Below are positions 1 through 10,521 of a stretch of DNA of 64,000 nucleotides, piece after piece. This DNA is from Chamaea fasciata (Eukaryota; Chordata; Aves; Passeriformes; Sylviidae). Both the position numbers and the translations under genes were made by a program. The number at the start of each line of letters is the position of its first letter. Position 1 is the first letter of the stretch. The notes beneath the pieces were generated by a model. The model searched no databases. It was not told the origin of the DNA and was given only the letters and a program-made list of their open reading frames with translations. The stretch is taken from positions 310,001-374,000 of the forward strand of contig JARCOQ010000068.1 in the NCBI GenBank assembly GCA_029207755.1, written 5' to 3'.

Positions 1-610
1 GTCCATCAAGAACAGCGTGCATCCAGAGTGGTATCCATGGCTCTGGCGTCCATCCAGACCATTATCCATCTGGACCAGTGTCCAGTTTACATCCATGGCT
101 ATGCTGTCCATCTGTACCACGGTCCATTCAGAGTGGGATCCATTGCTCTGGTGCCCATACGGACCAGTGTCAAGCTGGGATCCATAGCTCTTTTGTCTAT
201 TCAGGCAAGCGTCCATCCAGAGTGGAAGCCAGGGTTCTGCTGTCTATCCAGATCAGTGTCCATCCAGAGCGGACACCATTACTCTGGTGTGCATCTCTAC
301 CTGTGTCCATCCACAGTGGCATCCATTGCTCTGGTGTCCATGCTGACAACTGGCAAATCCACTGTGGGATCCATGGCTCTGGTGTCTATTCACAGCAGCG
401 TCCATCCAGATTGGGATCCGTGGCTCTTATGTCCATCCAAACCAGTGTCCATCCACAGTGTCATCCATTGCTCTGGTGTTGTTCCCAACCAGTGTCCAGC
501 TGGAATCCATGGCTCTGGCGTCCTTTTAGACCAGTGTCCATTCAGAGGGGATCCATGGTCTGGTGCCCATCCAGACCACTGGCCATCCAAAGTGGGATCT
601 AAGGCTCGGT

Positions 611-650
611 GTCTGGCCACACCACTATCAATACAAGGTGGGAGGAATTG
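611..650. repeat. Landmark A (and A/B hybrids), HOR phase marker
   Basis: An atypical monomer containing 'ccacaccactatcaatac'. Using the 'caataca' start, A-type copies lie at 629 and 3378 (both hybrids), then 6126, 9491, 14035, 15883, 19384, 23373, 29080, 35891, 39393, 45139, 46987, 50488, 54477 and 60184. A variant with 'acatgg' lies at 21467, 27174, 52571 and 58278. A true A is followed by a B landmark 754 bp later in every case I measured. Confidence 0.85.
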
Positions 651-1039
651 CTCTGGTCACCATCTAGACCAGTGTCCATCTCGACCAGTGTCCATCTAGA
701 GTCGGATCCATGCCTCTGGTTCCTATCTTCACCAGTGTCCATCAAGAGTGGAATCCATGGCCCTTGTATCCATCCAGACCAGGCTCCAATTTGGATCCAT
801 GGCTCTGGTGTCCATCCAGAACAGTGTCCATCCAGAGACGGATCCATGGCTCTGGAGTCTTTCCAGACCAGGATCCATCCAAAGTGGGATCCATGGCTCT
901 GGTGTCCATCTGGAGCATAATCCATCCAGAGTCCAATCCAAGACTCTGCTGTCTATCCAGAACAGGGTCCAGCTGGGATCCAAGGCTCTGATGCCTATCC
1001 ATACCAGTGTCCATCCACAGTGGGATGCATGGGTCTGGT

Positions 1040-1321
1040 GTCCATGCTGACCAGTGTCCACTTGGGATCCACAGCTGTGCTGTCCATCTGGACAAGTATC
1101 CATCTGGATACGTGGCTGTGCTGTCCATTCATACCAGGCTCCATCTACAGACGCATGCATGACTCTTGTGTCCATCGAGAAGAGCGTGCATCCAGAGAGG
1201 GATCCATGGCTCTGGCATCCATCCAGAGCATTATCCATCTGGACCAGTGTCCAGTTTGCATCCATGGCTATGCTGTCCATCTGTACCAGGGTATATCCAC
1301 AGTGGGATCCATGGCTCTGGT
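1040..1321. repeat. Alpha-prime block, 282 bp (first of eleven)
   Basis: A diverged relative of alpha, marked by 'gagaagagcgtgcatcc' and 'cagagagggatcc'. It is always a single copy. Starts in the window: 1040, 3789, 7155, 10656, 15200, 20549, 26256, 41584, 46304, 51653 and 57360, each followed after 282 bp by another 'gtccatccagacca' monomer. Unlike alpha it shows no local amplification. Confidence 0.82.
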
Positions 1322-1849
1322 GTCCATCCAGACCACTGTCCAGTTGGGATCCACGGCTCTGGTGTCCATCTGGATGCGTGGCTGTGCTGTCCATTCAAAG
1401 CAGGCTCCATCCACAGAGGGATGCATGGCTCTTGTGTCCATCACGAGTAGTGCGCATTCAGGGTGGGATCCATGGCTCTGGTGTCCATCCAGACCAGTGT
1501 CAAGCTGGGATCCATAGCTCTTTTGTCTATTCAGGCAAGCGTCCATCCAGAGTGGAAGCCAGGTTTCTAGTGTCTATCCTGACCAGTGTCCATCCAGAGC
1601 GGACACCATTACTCTGGTGTGCATCTCTACCTGTGTCCATCCACAGTGGCATCCATTGCTCTGGAGTCCATCCTGACCACTGTCAATCCACTGTGGGATC
1701 CATGGTTCTGGTGTCCATCCACACCAGTGTCCAGCTGGAATCCATGGCTCTTATGTCCATCTAGACAAGTGTCCATTCATAGGGGAGCCATGGTCTGGTG
1801 CCCATCCAGACCACTGGCCATCCAGAGTAGGATCCATGCCTCGGTGTCT

Positions 1850-1935
1850 GGCAAGAGTCAATACAAGGTGGGAGGAATGGCTCTGGTCACCATATAGACC
1901 AGTGTCCTTCAGGACCAGTGTCCATCTAGATTCGG
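1850..1935. repeat. Landmark B2, precedes M by 384 bp
   Basis: B2 reads 'ggcaagagtcaatac' followed by 'atatagaccagtgtccttc'. Copies at 1859, 7973, 12517, 17585, 25075, 30782, 33808, 37593, 43621, 48689, 56179 and 61886. All but 25075 and 56179 are followed by M 384 bp later. Those two sit just before the 5707-bp junctions, where M was lost. Confidence 0.85.
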
Positions 1936-2242
1936 ATCCATGCCTCTGGTTGCTATCTCCACCAGTGTCCATCAAGAGAGGAATCCATGGCCCTTGTATC
2001 CATCCAGAGCAGGCTCCAATTTGGATTCATTGCTCTGGTGTCCATCCAGAACAGTGTCCATCCTGAGACGGATCCATGGCTCTGGAGTCTATCCAGAACA
2101 GAGTAAAACTGGGATCCAAGGTTCTGAGGTCTATCCATACCAGTGTCCGTCCAACGTGGGATCCATGGCACTGGTGTCCATCCAGACCAGTATCTAGTTG
2201 GGATCCACGGCTCTGGTGTCTATCTGGACAAGTATCTATCCA

Positions 2243-2353
2243 GAGTTTAATCCAAGACTCTGCTCTCCATCCAGAACAGGGTCAAGCTGGGATCCAAGGC
2301 TCTGATGTCTATCCATACCAGTGTCCATCCACAGTGGGATCCATGGCTCTGGT
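2243..2353. repeat. M block, HOR unit start marker
   Basis: Contains 'gagtttaatcc', found only at 2243, 4992, 8357, 12901, 17969, 31166, 34192, 37977, 44005, 49073 and 62270. It is always 111 bp before the first alpha copy. It is a convenient phase origin, not a known functional site. Confidence 0.85.
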
Positions 2354-2635
2354 GTCCATCCAGATAAGTGTCCACTTGGGATCCACAGCTCTGCTGTCCA
2401 TCTGGACAAGTATCCATCTTGATATGTGGCTGTGCTGTCCATTCATACCAGGCTCCATCTACAGACGCATGCATGATTCTTGTGTCCATCGAGAAGAGGG
2501 TGCATCCAGAGTGGGATCCATGGCACTGGGGTCCATCCAGAGCATTATCCATCTGGACCAGTGTCCAGTTTGCATCCATGGCTATGCTGTCCATCTGTAC
2601 CAGGGTCCATCCACAGTGGGATCCATGGCTCTGGT
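2354..2635. repeat. Alpha block, 282 bp, one copy
   Basis: Six monomers (6 x 47). It begins 111 bp after M with 'gtccatccagataagtgtcc' and includes 'gcatgcatgattc'. Confidence 0.85.
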
Positions 2636-2749
2636 GTCCATCCAGACCAGTGTACAGTTGGTATCCACGGCTCTGGTGTCCATCTGGATGCGTGGCTGTG
2701 CTGTCCATTCATCCCAGGCTCCATCTACAGACCCATGCATGACTCCTGT

Positions 2750-5498
2750 GTCCATCAAGAACAGCGTGCATCCAGAGTGGTATCCATGGCTCTGGCGTCC
2801 ATCCAGACCATTATCCATCTGGACCAGTGTCCAGTTTACATCCATGGCTATGCTGTCCATCTGTACCACGGTCCATTCAGAGTGGGATCCATTGCTCTGG
2901 TGCCCATACGGACCAGTGTCAAGCTGGGATCCATAGCTCTTTTGTCTATTCAGGCAAGCGTCCATCCAGAGTGGAAGCCAGGGTTCTGCTGTCTATCCAG
3001 ATCAGTGTCCATCCAGAGCGGACACCATTACTCTGGTGTGCATCTCTACCTGTGTCCATCCACAGTGGCATCCATTGCTCTGGTGTCCATGCTGACAACT
3101 GGCAAATCCACTGTGGGATCCATGGCTCTGGTGTCTATTCACAGCAGCGTCCATCCAGATTGGGATCCGTGGCTCTTATGTCCATCCAAACCAGTGTCCA
3201 TCCACAGTGTCATCCATTGCTCTGGTGTTGTTCCCAACCAGTGTCCAGCTGGAATCCATGGCTCTGGCGTCCTTTTAGACCAGTGTCCATTCAGAGGGGA
3301 TCCATGGTCTGGTGCCCATCCAGACCACTGGCCATCCAAAGTGGGATCTAAGGCTCGGTGTCTGGCCACACCACTATCAATACAAGGTGGGAGGAATTGC
3401 TCTGGTCACCATCTAGACCAGTGTCCATCTCGACCAGTGTCCATCTAGAGTCGGATCCATGCCTCTGGTTCCTATCTTCACCAGTGTCCATCAAGAGTGG
3501 AATCCATGGCCCTTGTATCCATCCAGACCAGGCTCCAATTTGGATCCATGGCTCTGGTGTCCATCCAGAACAGTGTCCATCCAGAGACGGATCCATGGCT
3601 CTGGAGTCTTTCCAGACCAGGATCCATCCAAAGTGGGATCCATGGCTCTGGTGTCCATCTGGAGCATAATCCATCCAGAGTCCAATCCAAGACTCTGCTG
3701 TCCATCCAGAACAGGGTCCAGCTGGGATCCAAGGCTCTGATGCCTATCCATACCAGTGTCCATCCACAGTGGGATGCATGGGTCTGGTGTCCATGCTGAC
3801 CAGTGTCCACTTGGGATCCACAGCTGTGCTGTCCATCTGGACAAGTATCCATCTGGATACGTGGCTGTGCTGTCCATTCATACCAGGCTCCATCTACAGA
3901 CGCATGCATGACTCTTGTGTCCATCGAGAAGAGCGTGCATCCAGAGAGGGATCCATGGCTCTGGCATCCATCCAGAGCATTATCCATCTGGACCAGTGTC
4001 CAGTTTGCATCCATGGCTATGCTGTCCATCTGTACCAGGGTCCATCCACAGTGGGATCCATGGCTCTGCTGTCCATCCAGACCAGTGTACAGTTGGGATC
4101 CACGGCTCTGGTGTCCATCTGGATGTGTGGCTGTGCTGTCCATTCAAACCAGGCTCTATCCACAGAGGGATGCATGGCTCTTGTGTCCATCACGAGTAGT
4201 GTGTATTCAGAGTGGGATGCATGGCTCTGGTGTCCATCCAGACCAGTGTCAAGCTGGGATCCATAGCTCTTTTGTCTATTCAGGCAAGCGTCCATCCAGA
4301 GTGGAAGCCAGGTTTCTAGTGTCTATCCTGACCAGTGTCCATCCAGAGCGGACACCATTACTCTGGTGTGCATCTCTACCTGCGTCCATCCACAGTGGCA
4401 TCCATTGCTCTGGTGTCCATCCTGACCACTGTCAATCCACTGTGGGATCCATGGTTCTGGTGTCCATCCACACCTGTGTCCAGCTGGAATCCATGGCTCT
4501 TATGTCCATCTAGACAAGTGTCCATTCATAGGGGAGCCATGGTCTGGTGCCCATCCAGACCACTGGCCATCCAGAGTAGGATCCATGCCTCGGTGTCTGG
4601 CAAGAGTCAATACAAGGTGGGAGGAATTGCTCTGGTCACCATCTGGACCAGTGTCCATCTCGACCAGTGTCCATCTAGAGTCGGATCCATGCCTCTGGTT
4701 GCTATCTCCACCAGTGTCCATCAAGAGTGGAATCCATGGCCCTTGTATCCATCCAGAGCAGGCTCCAATTTGGATTCATTGCTCTGGTGTCCATCCAGGA
4801 CAGTGTCCATCCTGAGACGGATCCATGGCTCTGGAGTCTATCCAGAACAGAGTAAAACTGGGATCCAAGGTTCTGAGGTCTATCCAGACCAGTGTCCATC
4901 CACAGTGGGATCCATGGCACTGGTGTCCATCCAGACCAGTATCTAGTTGGGATCCACGGCTCTGGTGTCTATCTGGACAAGTATCTATCCAGAGTTTAAT
5001 CCAAGACTCTGCTCTCCATCCAGAACAGGGTCCAGCTGGGATCCAAGGCTCTGATGTCTATCCATACCAGTGTCCATCCACAGTGGGATCCATGGCTCTG
5101 GTGTCCATCCAGATCAGTGTCCACTTGGGATCCACAGCTCTGCTGTCCATCTGGACAAGTATCCATCTGGATACGTGGCTGTGCTGTCCATTCATACCAG
5201 GCTCCATCTACAGACGCATGCATGATTCTTGTGTCCATCGAGAAGAGGGTGCATCCAGAGTGGGATCCATGGCACTGGGGTCCATCCAGAGCATTATCCA
5301 TCTGGACCAGTGTCCAGTTTGCATCCATGGCTATGCTGTCCATCTGTACCAGGGTCCATCCACAGTAGGATCCATGGCTCTGGTGTCCATCCAGACCAGT
5401 GTACAGTTGGGATCCACGGCTCTGGTGTCCATCTGGATGCGTGGCTGTGCTGTCCATTCATCCCAGGCTCCATCTACAGACCCATGCATGACTCCTGT
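2750..5498. repeat. 2749-bp tandem duplication, copy 2
   Basis: This is a direct repeat of 1-2749. A third, partial copy follows from 5499 to about 5850. It stops matching closely near 5850, where 'ctggcaatcc' replaces the 'ctggcaaatcc' found at 355-357 and 3104-3106, and the sequence then follows a different HOR variant. Confidence 0.9.
5103..5384. repeat. Alpha block, 282 bp, one copy
   Basis: Single copy, starting 'gtccatccagatcagtgtcc', 111 bp after M at 4992. Confidence 0.85.
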
Positions 5499-5850
5499 GT
5501 CCATCAAGAACAGCGTGCATCCAGAGTGGGATCCATGGCTCTGGCGTCCATCCAGACCATTATCCATCTGGACCAGTGTCCAGTTTACATCCATGGCTAT
5601 GCTGTCCATCTGTACCACGGTCCATTCAGAGTGGGATCCATTGCTCTGGTGCCCATACGGACCAGTGTCAAGCTGGGATCCATAGCTCTTTTGTCTATTC
5701 AGGCAAGCGTCCATCCAGAGTGGAAGCCAGGGTTCTGCTGTCTATCCAGATCAGCGTCCATCCAGAGCGGACACCATTACTCTGGTGTGCATCTCTACCT
5801 GTGTCCATCCACAGTGGCATCCATTGCTCTGGTGTCCATGCTGACAACTG
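5499..5850. repeat. Partial third copy of the 2749-bp unit
   Basis: Begins with 'gtccatcaagaacagcg', as do positions 1 and 2750, and matches for about 350 bp. It then switches to the HOR version seen at 9215 and 13760. The right boundary is approximate because all versions share the 47-bp background. Confidence 0.75.
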
Positions 5851-6864
5851 GCAATCCACTGTGGGATCCATGGCTCTGGGGTCTATTCACAGCAGCGTCC
5901 ATCCAGATTGGGATCCGTGGCTCTTATGTCCATCCAAACCAGTGTCCATCCACAGTGGCATCCATGGCTCTGGTGTCCATCCACACCAGTGTCCAGCTGG
6001 AATCCATGGCTCTGGCGTCTACCTAGACCAGTGTCCATTCAGAGGGGATCCATGGTCTGGTGCCCATCCAGACCACTGGCCATCCAAAGTGGGATCTAAG
6101 GCTCGGTGTCTGGCCACACCACTATCAATACAAGGTGGGAGGAATGGCTCTAGTAACCATCTGGACCAGTGTCCATCTAGAGTCGGATCCATGGCTCTGG
6201 TTGCTATCTTCACCCGTGTCCATCCAGAGTGGAATCCATGGCCCTTGTATCCATCCAGACCAGGCTCCAATTTGGATCCACGGCTCTGGTGTCCATCTGG
6301 ATGCGTGGCTGTGCTGTCCATTCAAACCAGGCTCCATCCACAGAGGGATGCATGGCTCTTGTGTCCATCACCAGTAGTGTGTATTCAGAGTGGTATCCAT
6401 GGCGCTGGTGTCCATCCAGACCAGTGTCAAGCTGGGATCCATAGCTCTTTTGTCTATTCAGGCAAGCGTCCATCCAGAGTGGAAGCCAGGGTTCTGCTGT
6501 CTATCTTGACCAGTGTCCATCCAGAGCGGACACCATTACTCTGGTGTGCATCTCTACCTGTGTCCATCCACAGTGGCATCCATTGCTCTGGTGTCCATCC
6601 TGACCACTGTCAATCCACTGTGGGATCCATGGCTCTGGTGTCTATTCACAGCAGCGTCCATCCAGATTGGGATCCGTGGCTCTTATGTCCATCCAAACCA
6701 GTGTCCATCCACAATGGCATCCATCGCTGTGGTGTCCAACCACACCAGTGTCCAGCTGGAAACCATGGCTCTGGCGTCCATCTAGACCAGTGTCCATTCA
6801 TAGCGGAGCCATGGTCTGGTGCCCATCCAGACCACTGGCCATCCAGAGTAGGATCCATGCCTCG

Positions 6865-6900
6865 GTGTCTGGCAAGAGTCAATACAAGGTGGGAGGAATT
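6865..6900. repeat. Landmarks B1 and B3, HOR phase markers
   Basis: Contain 'ggcaagagtcaatac'. B1 (followed by 'ccatctcgaccag') is at 4608, 6880, 10245, 11569, 14789, 16637, 20138, 25845, 40147, 42673, 45893, 47741, 51242 and 56949. A 16-bp-shortened B1 is at 41189. B3 (followed by 'ccatatagaccagtg') is at 22221, 24127, 27928, 29834, 32860, 36645, 53325, 55231, 59032, 60938 and, by position, 63964. Confidence 0.8.
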
Positions 6901-7156
6901 GCTCTGGTCACCATCTGGACCAGTGTCCATCTCGACCAGTGTCCATCTAGAGTCGGATCCATGCCTCTGGTTCCTATCTCCACCAGTGTCCATCAAGAGT
7001 GGAATCCATGGCCCTTGTATCCATCCAGAGCAGGCTCCAATTTGGATCCATGGCTCTGGTGTCCATCCAGAACAGTGTCCATCCAGAGACGGATCCATGG
7101 CTCTGGAGTCTTTCCAGACCAGGATCCATCCAAAGTGGGATCCATGGCTCTGGTGT

Positions 7157-10100
7157 CCATGCAGACCAGTGTCCACTTGGGATCCACAGCTGTGCTGTCC
7201 ATCTGGACAAGTATCCATCTGGATACGTGGCTGTGCTGTCCATTCTTACCAGGCTCCATCTACAGATGCATGCATGACTCTTGTGTCCATCGAGAAGAGC
7301 GTGCATCCAGAGAGGGATCCATGGCTCTGGCATCCATCCAGAGCATTATCCATCTGGACCAGTGTCCAGTTTGCATCCATGGCTATGCTGTCCATCTGTA
7401 CCAGGGTCCATCCACAGTGGGATCCATGGCACTGGTGTCCATCCAGACCACTGTCCAGTTGGGATCCACGACTCTGCTGTCCATCTGGATGCGTGGCTGT
7501 GCCGTCCATTCAAACCAGGCTCCATCCACAGAGGGATGCATGGCTCTTGTGTCCATCACGAGTAGTGTGTATTCAGAGTGGGATCCATGGCTCTGGTGTC
7601 CATCCAGACCAGTGTCAAGCTGGGATCCATAGCTCTTTTGTCTATTCAGGCAAGCGTCCATCCAGAGTGGAAGCCAGGGTTCTGCTGTCTATCCTGACCA
7701 GTGTCCATCCAGAGCGGACACCATTACTCTGGTGTGCATCTCTACCTGTGTCCATCAACAGTGGCATCCATTGCTCTGGAGTCCATCCTGACCACTGTCA
7801 ATCCACTGTGGGATCCATGGTTCTGGTGTCCATCCACACCTGTGTCCAGCTGGAATCCATGGCTCTTATGTCCATCTAGACAAGTGTCCATTCATAGGGG
7901 AGCCATGGTCTGGTGCCATCCAGACCACTGGCCATCCAAAGTAGGATCCATGCCTCGGTGTCTGGCAAGAGTCAATACAAGGTGGGAGGAATGGCTCTGG
8001 TTACCATATAGACCAGTGTCCTTCAGGACCAGTGTCCATCTAGATTCGGATCCATGCCTCTGGTTGCTATCTCCACCAGTGTCCATCAAGAGTGGAATCC
8101 ATGGCCCTTGTATCCATCCAGAGCAGGCTCCAATTTGGATTCATTGCTCTGGTGTCCATCCAGGACAGTGTCCATCCTGAGACGGATCCATGGCTCTGGA
8201 GTCTATCCAGAACAGAGTAAAACTGGGATCCAAGGTTCTGAGGTCTATCCATACCAGTGTCCATCCACAGTGGGATCCATGGCACTGGTGTCCATCCAGA
8301 CCAGTATCTAGTTGGGATCCACGGCTCTGGTGTCTATCTGGACAAGTATCTATCCAGAGTTTAATCCAAGACTCTGCTCTCCATCCAGAACAGGGTCCAG
8401 CTGGGATCCAAGGCTCTGATGTCTATCCATACCAGTGTCCATCCACAGTGGGATCCATGGCTCTGGTGTCCATCCAGATAAGTGTCCACTTGGGATCCAC
8501 AGCTCTGCTGTCCATCTGGACAAGTATCCATCTGGATACGTGGCTGTGCTGTCCATTCATACCAGGCTCCATCTACAGACGCATGCATGATTCCTCTGTC
8601 CATCGAGAAGAGGGTGCATCCAGAGTGGGATCCATGGCACTGGTGTCCATCCAGAGCATTTTCCATCTGGACCAGTGTCCAGTTTGCATCCATGGCTATG
8701 CTGTCCATCTGTACCAGGGTCCATCCACAGTGGGATCCATGGCTCTGGTGTCCATCCAGACCAGTGTACAGTTGGGATCCACGGCTCTGGTGTCCATCTG
8801 GATGCGTGGCTGTGCTGTCCATTCATCCCAGGCTCCATCTACAGACCCATGCATGACTCCTGTGTCCATCAAGAACAGCGTGCATCCAGAGTGGGATCCA
8901 TGGCTCTGGCGTCCATCCAGACCATTATCCATCTGGACCAGTGTCCAGTTTACATCCATGGCTATGCTGTCCATCTGTACCACGGTCCATTCAGAGTGGG
9001 ATCCATTGCTCTGGTGCCCATACGGACCAGTGTCAAGCTGGGATCCATAGCTCTTTTGTCTATTCAGGCAAGCGTCCATCCAGACTGGAAGCCAGGGTTC
9101 TGCTGTCTATCCAGACCAGTGTCCATCCAGAGCGGACACCATTACTCTGGTGTGCATCTCTACCTGTGTCCATCCACAGTGGCATCCATTGCTCTGGTGT
9201 CCATGCTGACAACTGGCAATCCACTGTGGGATCCATGGCTCTGGTGTCTATTCTCAGCAGCGTCCATCCAGATTGGGATCTGTGGCTCTTATGTCCATCC
9301 AAACCAGTGTCCATCCACAGTGGCATCCATGGCTCTGCTGTCCATCCACACCAGTGTCCAGCTGGAATCCATGGCTCTGGCGTCTACCTAGACCAGTGTC
9401 CATTCAGAGGGGATCCATGGTCTGGTGCCCATCCAGACCACTGGCCATCCAAAGTGGGATCCAAGGCTCGGTGTCTGGCCACACCACTATCAATACAAGG
9501 CGGGAGGAATGGCTCTAGTTACCATCTGGACCAGTGTCCATCTAGAGTCGGATCCATGGCTCTGGTTGCTATCTTCACCCGTGTCCATCAAGAGTGGAAT
9601 CCATGGCCCTTGTATCCATCCAGACCAGGCTCCAATTTGGATCCACGGCTCTGGTGTCCATCTGGATGCGTGGCTGTGCTGTCCATTCAAACCAGGCTCC
9701 ATCCACAGAGGGATGCATGGCTCTTGTGTCCATCACCAGTAGTGTGTATTCAGAGTGGTATCCATGGCGCTGGTGTCCATCCAGACCAGTGTCAAGCTGG
9801 GATCCATAGCTCTTTTGTCTATTCAGGCAAGCATCCATCCAGAGTGGAAGACAGGGTTCTGCTGTCTATCCAGACCAGTGTCCATCCAGAGCGGACACCA
9901 TTACTCTGGTGTGCATCTCTACCTGTGTCCATCCACAGTGGCATCCATTGCTCTGGTGTCCATCCTGACCACTGTCAATCCACTGTGGGATCCATGGCTC
10001 TGGTGTCTATTCACAGCAGCGTCCATCCAGATTGGGATCCGTGGCTCTTATGTCCATCCAAACCAGTGTCCATCCACAATGGCATCCATCGCTGTGGTGT

Positions 10101-10521
10101 CCAACCACACCAGTGTCCAGCTGGAATCCATGGCTCTGGCGTCCATCTAGACCAGTGTCCATTTATTGGGGAGCCATGGTTTGGTGCCCTCCCAGACCAC
10201 TGGCCATCCAGAGTGGGATCCATGCCTCGGGGTCTGGCAAGAGTCAATACAAGGTGGGAGGAATTGCTCTGGTCACCATCTGGACCAGTGTCCATCTCGA
10301 CCAGTGTCCATCTAGAGTCGGATCCATGCCTCTGGTTCCTATCTCCACCAGTGTCCATCAAGAGATGAATCCATGGCCCTTGTATCCATCCAGAGCAGGC
10401 TCCAATTTGGATCCATGGCTCTGGTGTCCATCCAGAACTGTGTCCATCCAGAGACGGATCCATGGCTCTGGAGTCTTTCCAGACCAGGATCCATCCAAAG
10501 TGGGATCCATGGCTCTGGTGT
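7157..10521. repeat. 3365-bp tandem pair, right copy
   Basis: Right-hand partner of 3791-7156. Both carry A, B1 and alpha-prime landmarks at matching positions. Confidence 0.75.

Larger units (their letters stand above)
1..2242. repeat. Partial HOR unit, right part
   Basis: The window opens inside a HOR unit. It holds an A-left/B-right hybrid landmark at 629, an alpha-prime block at 1040-1321 and landmark B2 at 1859, which lies 384 bp before the M block at 2243. It matches the unit 2749 bp downstream, apart from patches at about 1290-1560 and around 1875-1935. Confidence 0.85.
1..2749. repeat. 2749-bp tandem duplication, copy 1
   Basis: Position 1 aligns with 2750 ('gtccatcaagaacagcg') and the match continues at a constant 2749-bp offset through the whole copy. 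Differences are clustered rather than spread evenly. The length is 58 monomers plus 23 bp, so the unit is not a whole number of 47-mers. The true left edge may lie outside the window. Confidence 0.9.
2243..4991. repeat. HOR unit, 2749 bp (M to M)
   Basis: Order of modules: M at 2243, one alpha block (2354-2635), hybrid A/B landmark at 3378, alpha-prime at 3789-4070, last B landmark at 4608. This is the shortest complete unit in the window. The A-to-B interval of 754 bp seen in other units is missing because the landmark at 3378 is already a fusion of A and B. Confidence 0.85.
3791..7156. repeat. 3365-bp tandem pair, left copy
   Basis: Aligns with 7157-10521 at an offset of 3366 bp, which becomes 3365 bp after the 1-nt deletion near 7914. 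The match ends where 7157 reads 'gcagaccagtgtccac' and 10522 instead continues into 'ctggagcataatcc'. It overlaps the 2749-bp pair, so successive duplications used different phases. Confidence 0.75.
4992..8356. repeat. HOR unit, 3365 bp (M to M)
   Basis: Modules: M at 4992, one alpha block (5103-5384), A at 6126, B1 at 6880, alpha-prime at 7155-7436, B2 at 7973. It carries a private 1-nt deletion near 7914 ('ggtgccatcc' where other units read 'ggtgcccatcc'). Confidence 0.85.

Noticed and set aside
880..920. Promoter, operator or terminator hairpins from GGATCC, CCATGG and CCAC-A-GTGG dyads
   Set aside because: These short palindromes are part of nearly every monomer, so they cannot mark specific regulatory sites.
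1920..1945. CENP-B box in the 'attcggatcc' variants
   Set aside because: The required TTCG...A..CGGG arrangement is not met; only the TTCG part is present, in B2-type monomers.
5576..7879. 767-codon ORF on the + strand, the longest in the window
   Set aside because: It is translated satellite. Its peptide repeats with the monomer and its start is an ordinary monomer ATG (the CCATGG site). Overlapping ORFs run in other frames, and no domain, signal peptide or membrane segment is recognisable. The monomer is open in all six frames, so length alone is no evidence of coding.
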